From CAYOSU01 sp964406735 (GTDB taxonomy: Bacteria > Bacillota > Clostridia > Christensenellales > CAMQZB01), in contig CAYOSU010000016.1 of NCBI GenBank assembly GCA_964406735.1, forward strand, positions 1 to 34,109: DNA of 34,109 nucleotides, written 5' to 3'. A model generated the notes under the pieces. That model did no database searches. It saw only the letters and a program-made list of their open reading frames with translations, and was not told the origin of the DNA. This document shows, in pieces, positions 30,191 through 34,109 of this stretch. Position numbers and translations under genes: made by a program. Every line of letters starts with the position of its first letter. Within the stretch, counting starts at the first letter, position 1.

Positions 30191-31279
30191 ATGCGAAATA
30201 ACGGCACGAAAAAAATTATATATACCCTTCTTCCGATAATAGCGATAACGCTTGCCGTAATATATTTCAAGGACTTGTTATATATCGCAAAAGTGCTTAT
30301 TAAAAGCCTTTCTCCGGCCATAATGGGCACTCTTTTGGCAGGACTTCTCAACGTACCGATGAAAGCGTTCGAGAGGGTGTTAGAAAGGCTATTCAAGCGT
30401 AAAAACAAGGCAACGAGGCTGATATCCCTTTTTTTTGCCTTTTGCCTGTTAGGGCTTCTTATAGCCTTTTTGGTGAGAGGTCTGCTACCGCAGATAATAA
30501 CAAGCCTTACCGAGCTTATAAACGCCCTTCCGGAGTTTATCGAGGGCGTGTTCGACTTCATCGAGAGAGTGCTTGGCAAAGGGGTGATAGAGGGCGAGAT
30601 ACGCTCCCAGTGCGTAAGCGTCGTGATAACTGCGATAAACGGACTTATTGCGTCGGTCGTAAAAATGACGCCCGATCTGATAAGCCTTTCCGTCGACACC
30701 TTCAAGCTCTTTTCTGACGCCTTTTTCGCTGTTGCCGTAGCAGGCTTTGTGCTGTGCGACAAAGAGGAGATATTGGCGACGTTAAACGAGCTTTTTGTGA
30801 AAACGCTCCCTAAAAAATCGGCAACAACCTGCTCGACGCTTCTGGCAGAGCTTATAGAGATCTTCAACGGCTACTACGGCGGACAGATGATAGAGGCGGT
30901 CATATTGGGAATTTTGTGCTTTATAGGCATGCTTGTGTTAAAGCTCCCGTACGCTCCGCTTGTATCGGTGATAATATGCGTAACGGCGATAATCCCGATA
31001 CTCGGCGCAATAATAGGCGGCACGGCGTCAACGGTACTCATCATGATATACTCTCCGCCCTTAGCCGTAGTCTTTCTCGTCTTCCTGATAGCCTTGCAGC
31101 TTCTTGAAGGCAACCTGATATATCCAAAAGTCGTCGGCAAAAAGGTCGAGCTTCCGCCGCTATACGTTCTTATAGCCCTTCTCATCGGCAATACATTCGG
31201 TATCTACGGCACGTTGACCTCCGTCCCGATAGCATCCCTCGTCTACCAACACTTGTTCCCAGCACAAGAACCAAAATAA
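30191..31279 (+). CDS. AI-2E family transporter (PerM/YdiK-like permease)
   Basis: A 362-residue polytopic membrane protein of the AI-2E/PerM superfamily. Family members export autoinducer-2, act as Na+/H+ antiporters or have no known substrate, so no specific cargo can be assigned. Helices are seen at about 8-26, 34-52, 74-97, 145-170, 205-250 (as 'GGQMIEAVILGILCFIGMLVLKLPYAPLVSVIICVTAIIPILGAIIGG') and 270-300. The family hallmark 'IPILGAIIGG' and the closing 'NLIYPKVVGKKVELPPLYVLIALLIGNTFGIYG' are both present. GAGAGG precedes the ATG by 5-6 nt. It is a single gene, divergent from the kinase operon. Confidence 0.9.
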   Translation: MRNNGTKKIIYTLLPIIAITLAVIYFKDLLYIAKVLIKSLSPAIMGTLLAGLLNVPMKAFERVLERLFKRKNKATRLISLFFAFCLLGLLIAFLVRGLLPQIITSLTELINALPEFIEGVFDFIERVLGKGVIEGEIRSQCVSVVITAINGLIASVVKMTPDLISLSVDTFKLFSDAFFAVAVAGFVLCDKEEILATLNELFVKTLPKKSATTCSTLLAELIEIFNGYYGGQMIEAVILGILCFIGMLVLKLPYAPLVSVIICVTAIIPILGAIIGGTASTVLIMIYSPPLAVVFLVFLIALQLLEGNLIYPKVVGKKVELPPLYVLIALLIGNTFGIYGTLTSVPIASLVYQHLFPAQEPK

Positions 31280-31317
31280 AAGTCGCTACGCTCAATACTA
31301 TCGCTTTATCGCCACCG

Positions 31318-31352
31318 CAACTATTCCCTCAAACTATGGATAGGAACTAAAA
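31318..31352 (+). repeat. solitary short repeat module
   Basis: CAACTATTCCCTCAAACTAT then GGATAGGAACTAAAA resembles the modules at 119, 11692, 26042 and 26177. No two-hairpin element follows here. Confidence 0.5.
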
Positions 31353-31388
31353 AATAATTTTCCAAAACCCCGAAGAAAAAACGACAAC

Positions 31389-31413
31389 AAAAAAAGCCCT
31401 TTTCAGGGCTTTT
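31389..31413. terminator. terminator between the convergent permease and SDR genes
   Basis: AAAAGCCCT (31392-31400), loop TTTC and AGGGCTTTT (31405-31413) form a 9-bp stem. On the minus strand seven T residues follow, and on the plus strand TTTT. Confidence 0.85.
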
Positions 31414-31414
31414 C

Positions 31415-32188
31415 TCACTTTTTCTTGCTATTTTGTTTGATCCATGTCTTCATAACCATCTTAACGGGCAAGATTTTAACAAGCCTTGCCTGCCACCTGT
31501 TCAAAAATCCCAGAACCGACAGCTCCTTGCCACGCCTTAGGTCCTTAATAGTCTGCCTTGCGACTTCCTCGCTCGTATACAGCCTGTTGTAATAATTGAC
31601 CGCCTCGTCCCCGTTAGTCTTGAACGCCGTATCGAAAAACTCCGTTTTGATCCAGCCGGGACAGATTATCATAACGGATATGCCACGAGGCTTAAGTTCC
31701 ATCGACAATGCCCTCGAATAGCTCATAACGAACGCCTTCGTCGCACCGTACGTCGTAATGAACGGCACGGGCTGGAACGCCGACATAGAGTCCAGCATCA
31801 ATATCTTTGCGCCCTTTTGCATGTAAGGTAGCGTTATCTCCGTCATAGCGGCATACCCCTTGCAGTTGAGGTCTATCATCTTGGTGGTAGCGGAAAGCGG
31901 CACGTTCTCGATATGCCCGAACTGCCCGAAGCCGCTGCAATTAAGAAGTAGTGTAACGTTCGGCTTTTCGGCTTCAAGCATAGATTTGTACTTCTCATAG
32001 CTTGCTTCGTCTGTCAAGTCCAAGGGTATAGGGCGGATCTTCGTCGTTACCTTGTCTTGAAGCTCCACGAGCCTTTCCTCACGGCGTGCGATAGCCCAGA
32101 TCTCGTCGAACTTAAATTCCTTTTCGAGAGCAAATAAGAGGTCTCTGCCCATACCCGAGCTTGCGCCCGTAATAACTGCGATATTCAT
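31415..32188 (-). CDS. short-chain dehydrogenase/reductase
   Basis: A 257-residue classical SDR oxidoreductase. The cofactor motif is TGASSGMG (7-14), the NAG-like motif is 'NCSGFG' (83-88), the structural Asn is Asn108 in 'MIDLNCKG', and the catalytic triad is Ser134 or Ser136 with Tyr147 and Lys151 in 'TTYGATK'. The arginines after the second strand ('IARREERL', 35-36) suggest NADP(H). The C-terminal extension with 'FLNRWQARLVKILPVKMVMKTWIKQNSKKK'-like amphipathic and basic residues could associate with the membrane. The substrate is unknown. CGGAG precedes the ATG and it has its own promoter, divergent from nagA. Confidence 0.88.
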   Translation of the reverse strand: MNIAVITGASSGMGRDLLFALEKEFKFDEIWAIARREERLVELQDKVTTKIRPIPLDLTDEASYEKYKSMLEAEKPNVTLLLNCSGFGQFGHIENVPLSATTKMIDLNCKGYAAMTEITLPYMQKGAKILMLDSMSAFQPVPFITTYGATKAFVMSYSRALSMELKPRGISVMIICPGWIKTEFFDTAFKTNGDEAVNYYNRLYTSEEVARQTIKDLRRGKELSVLGFLNRWQARLVKILPVKMVMKTWIKQNSKKK

Positions 32189-32222
32189 AAAAACTTTTCT
32201 CCGAATATATATTTTCTAAGTC

Positions 32223-32251
32223 ATTTTATACTTGATCGGCTCTTTCGTCAA
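32223..32251 (-). promoter_or_regulatory. SDR gene promoter
   Basis: On the minus strand TTGACG (32251-32246) and TAAAAT (32228-32223) are 17 bp apart. Confidence 0.7.
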
Positions 32252-32269
32252 ACGATTTCGCAAGAATTA

Positions 32270-32298
32270 TTTACAATGAACGCAAGTTATGATAAAAT
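32270..32298 (+). promoter_or_regulatory. nagA promoter
   Basis: TTTACA (32270-32275) and TAAAAT (32293-32298) are 17 bp apart. It lies 18 bp from the divergent SDR -35 box, so the two promoters face away from a short shared centre. Confidence 0.72.
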
Positions 32299-32333
32299 AA
32301 CAATATACAAGCAAATAATAAAGGAGAACGACA

Positions 32334-33404
32334 ATGACGACGCTATATAAAAACTGCAAGCTTGCCATCCACGGCGAGCTGGTAGAGAAAGAGCTTTTAG
32401 TAGAGGACGGCGTAATAAAAGCCATCGGCAACGGACTTTTCGGAGACGAAGAGGTCGATTGCGATGGCAAGACGATATATCCCAAGCTCATCGATCAGCA
32501 CACTCACGGCGGCGGCGGATACGATTTCACGCTTGCTTCCCTTGACGAGATGAGAAAGCTCATCGAGTTTTACCGCGAGCAAAAGGTCGGCACGGTATTC
32601 CCGACGCTCATGACGGACAGCAAAGAGACGATGCTCAGCCAGCTTGACAAGATAGTAGAGCTTTCCAAGGAGTGCCCCGAGGTAAAGGGCGTTCATGCTG
32701 AAGGACCGTTCTTGTCGCACGAATATAAAGGCGCAACGCCTGAAAACTACATTCAGACTCCCAATATGGAGATGGCGAAGGCGCTTGTCGAGCACGGCAA
32801 GGGACTTTTAAGGCTTGTAACAGTAAGCCCCGAGCTTGAAAACGCAAAGGAAGTCATTGCGTACTTTATCGAAAACGGTGTAAGGGTAAACTTAGGCCAT
32901 AGCGGCGCAACGAGCGCAATAACGAAAGAGGCAATGGCGATAGGCGCAAACGGTTTTACGCATACGTTCAACGCAATGCGCCCGATACACCATCACGAGA
33001 TAGGCATCTCCGGCTACGCACTCCTTTCGGACGGCTATTGCGAGGCGATATGCGACGGCAGACACTTAAAACCCGACACCGTCCGCTTGATGCTCAAAAC
33101 GAAAGGTCTTGAAAGACTTATTCTGGTAACCGACTCCATCATGGCTGCAGGACTTCCCGACGGCGAGTATAGACTTGGCGCAAACAGAATAAAGGTCATC
33201 GACGGCGACGCACAGCTTTGGGATCTCAGCTCCCGTGCAGGCAGCACGCTAAAAGCGTTCGACGGCGTACAGAACTTCGCAAAGTTCACAGGACTTCCGC
33301 TCGAAAAAGCCATCGTTCCTGCGACAGAATCGCCAGCAAGTTATTTAGGACTTAATACGGGCGTATTGGAAGTCGGAAAGCTGGCAGAATTTTTCATGCT
33401 GTAA
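32334..33404 (+). CDS. nagA: N-acetylglucosamine-6-phosphate deacetylase
   Basis: NagA removes acetate from N-acetylglucosamine-6-phosphate, giving glucosamine-6-phosphate for glycolysis or wall recycling. The amidohydrolase metal ligands are visible: His56 and His58 in 'DQHTHGGGG', Glu123 in 'HAEGPFL', His189 in 'LGHSGAT' and His210 in 'THTFNAM'. The catalytic Asp267 is in 'LVTDSIMAAG'. The protein is 356 residues and ends 'GVLEVGKLAEFFML'; relatives usually run 20-25 residues further after 'G-K-x-A-D', so the C-terminal beta strands are cut short. No nagB or transporter adjoins it. AAGGAG precedes the ATG. A hydrolase gene begins two bases after its stop codon. Confidence 0.93.
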   Translation: MTTLYKNCKLAIHGELVEKELLVEDGVIKAIGNGLFGDEEVDCDGKTIYPKLIDQHTHGGGGYDFTLASLDEMRKLIEFYREQKVGTVFPTLMTDSKETMLSQLDKIVELSKECPEVKGVHAEGPFLSHEYKGATPENYIQTPNMEMAKALVEHGKGLLRLVTVSPELENAKEVIAYFIENGVRVNLGHSGATSAITKEAMAIGANGFTHTFNAMRPIHHHEIGISGYALLSDGYCEAICDGRHLKPDTVRLMLKTKGLERLILVTDSIMAAGLPDGEYRLGANRIKVIDGDAQLWDLSSRAGSTLKAFDGVQNFAKFTGLPLEKAIVPATESPASYLGLNTGVLEVGKLAEFFML

Positions 33405-33406
33405 AA

Positions 33407-34108
33407 ATGACGGATATAAATATTTCTTATACAAAGAGGGGAAAGGGCTTTCCCCTCATACTTTTACACGGCAACGGCGAGAGCAAGGAGTGCTTTTCGG
33501 CGCAGATAGAGGAGCTTTCAAAATATTTTACCGTGTACGCCTTAGACACAAGAGGTCACGGCGAAACGGATAGAGGAACTGCGCCATTCACGGTAAGGAC
33601 GTTTGCAGAAGACTTGAACGACTTTATGTCCCAAAAGGGCATAAAAAAAGCTCATATACTCGGTTTTTCGGACGGTGCGAATATCGCTATGGTCTTTGCG
33701 GCAAAATATCAAGAAAAGGTAGAAAAAATCATACTAAACGGCGGAAATACCACTCCAAGCGGCGTAAAACGCCAATATCAGGCGGAAATAGAAGAGGAGT
33801 ACGCTAAGCTCCTTTCCGGGCAAAACCACCTAGAAACGCCGCACAACACCCAACGCAAGGCAACGACGTTAGAGCTTTTGGACCTTATGATAAACCAGCC
33901 CGATATAACGACCGAAGAGCTTCAAAAAATAGAGGCAGACACCCTCGTGATAGTAGGAAGTGACGACATGATAGACCCGCTTCACACGGAATATATCGCA
34001 AAGACGCTCAAGCGCTCAACGCTTAAAACGCTTTCGGGCGACCACTTCATAGCGTATAACTCCCCAAAAGCCTTCAACGCCGAAATACTTAAATTTTTGA
34101 CGAAATAG
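33407..34108 (+). CDS. alpha/beta hydrolase
   Basis: A 233-residue alpha/beta-hydrolase-fold enzyme. The oxyanion region is 'LLHGNGESKECF' (HGxG), the nucleophile is Ser88 in 'GFSDG', the acid is probably Asp187 in 'GSDDMIDP', and the histidine is His213 in 'GDHFIAY'. The lid region between strands 6 and 7 ('YQAEIEEEYAKLLSGQNHLETPHNTQR') is short. The substrate is unknown; esterase or peptidase-like roles are possible. It begins two bases after the nagA stop with no visible Shine-Dalgarno, so it is probably translated by coupling. It is complete and ends one base before the window edge. Confidence 0.85.
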   Translation: MTDINISYTKRGKGFPLILLHGNGESKECFSAQIEELSKYFTVYALDTRGHGETDRGTAPFTVRTFAEDLNDFMSQKGIKKAHILGFSDGANIAMVFAAKYQEKVEKIILNGGNTTPSGVKRQYQAEIEEEYAKLLSGQNHLETPHNTQRKATTLELLDLMINQPDITTEELQKIEADTLVIVGSDDMIDPLHTEYIAKTLKRSTLKTLSGDHFIAYNSPKAFNAEILKFLTK

Positions 34109-34109
34109 T

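Noticed and set aside
1..34109. tRNA or rRNA genes
   Set aside because: Scanning the spacers I saw no T-loop GGTTCGANTCC pattern with matching cloverleaf arms and no rRNA-like conserved segments.

Overview
This window reads as the chromosome of an endospore-forming member of the Clostridia (Bacillota). The support is a spoVAC-spoVAD-spoVAE cluster behind a sigma-G-like promoter, a yqfC-yqfD pair behind a sigma-E-like promoter, the conserved phoH-pgpH-ybeY-era-yqzL-recO block, a ppdK next to recO, strong GGAGG ribosome binding sites, frequent GTG/TTG starts and short U-tailed terminators. There are no ribosomal or transfer RNA genes, no CRISPR array, no prophage and no recognisable transposase. 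Genus cannot be fixed from the sequence alone; an uncultured gut lineage is a reasonable guess, no more.

Layout. 1-1274: an intergenic repeat, then a promoter, a leader with a terminator/anti-terminator fold, a TM1266-type [FeFe]-hydrogenase-associated regulator and an ECF transporter S component. 1300-3424: a MerR regulator and a 2,4-diaminopentanoate-dehydrogenase-like enzyme, each preceded by a copy of the same 21-bp operator; the enzyme promoter has the 19-bp spacer typical of MerR activation. 3429-5555: the spoVA operon (dipicolinic acid transport into spores), with a hairpin repeat inserted between spoVAD and spoVAE. 5630-10170: a topoisomerase IV pair (parE-parC). 10283-14131: single genes, namely an orphan NitT/TauT-type lipoprotein (minus), a cytoplasmic GH43 glycosidase (plus) and a GNAT acetyltransferase (minus, probably leaderless). 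14171-20304: yqfC-yqfD-phoH-pgpH-ybeY-era-yqzL-recO, tightly packed and often overlapping, joining sporulation to ribosome maturation, c-di-AMP turnover and recombination. 20337-23197: ppdK. 23494-26166: divergent AraC and TetR regulators in repeat-rich spacers. 26527-29952: a YesM/YesN-like two-component operon (minus). 30191-34108: an AI-2E-family permease, an SDR oxidoreductase (minus), nagA and a coupled alpha/beta hydrolase.

The main points outside standard annotation are: (a) the attenuator-like leader of the TM1266/ECF operon; (b) the paired MerR operators; (c) a family of two-hairpin intergenic repeats whose stems differ in sequence but keep base pairing, one of them inside the spoVA operon; (d) a short PgpH without its extracellular sensor domain; (e) a YesM-like kinase with a degenerate ATP-binding G box; (f) a nine-codon upstream ORF overlapping the AraC start; (g) a promoter that predicts a leaderless GNAT mRNA; and (h) the 37-residue yqzL gene between era and recO. 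All calls come from reading the sequence; no database search or folding program was run.
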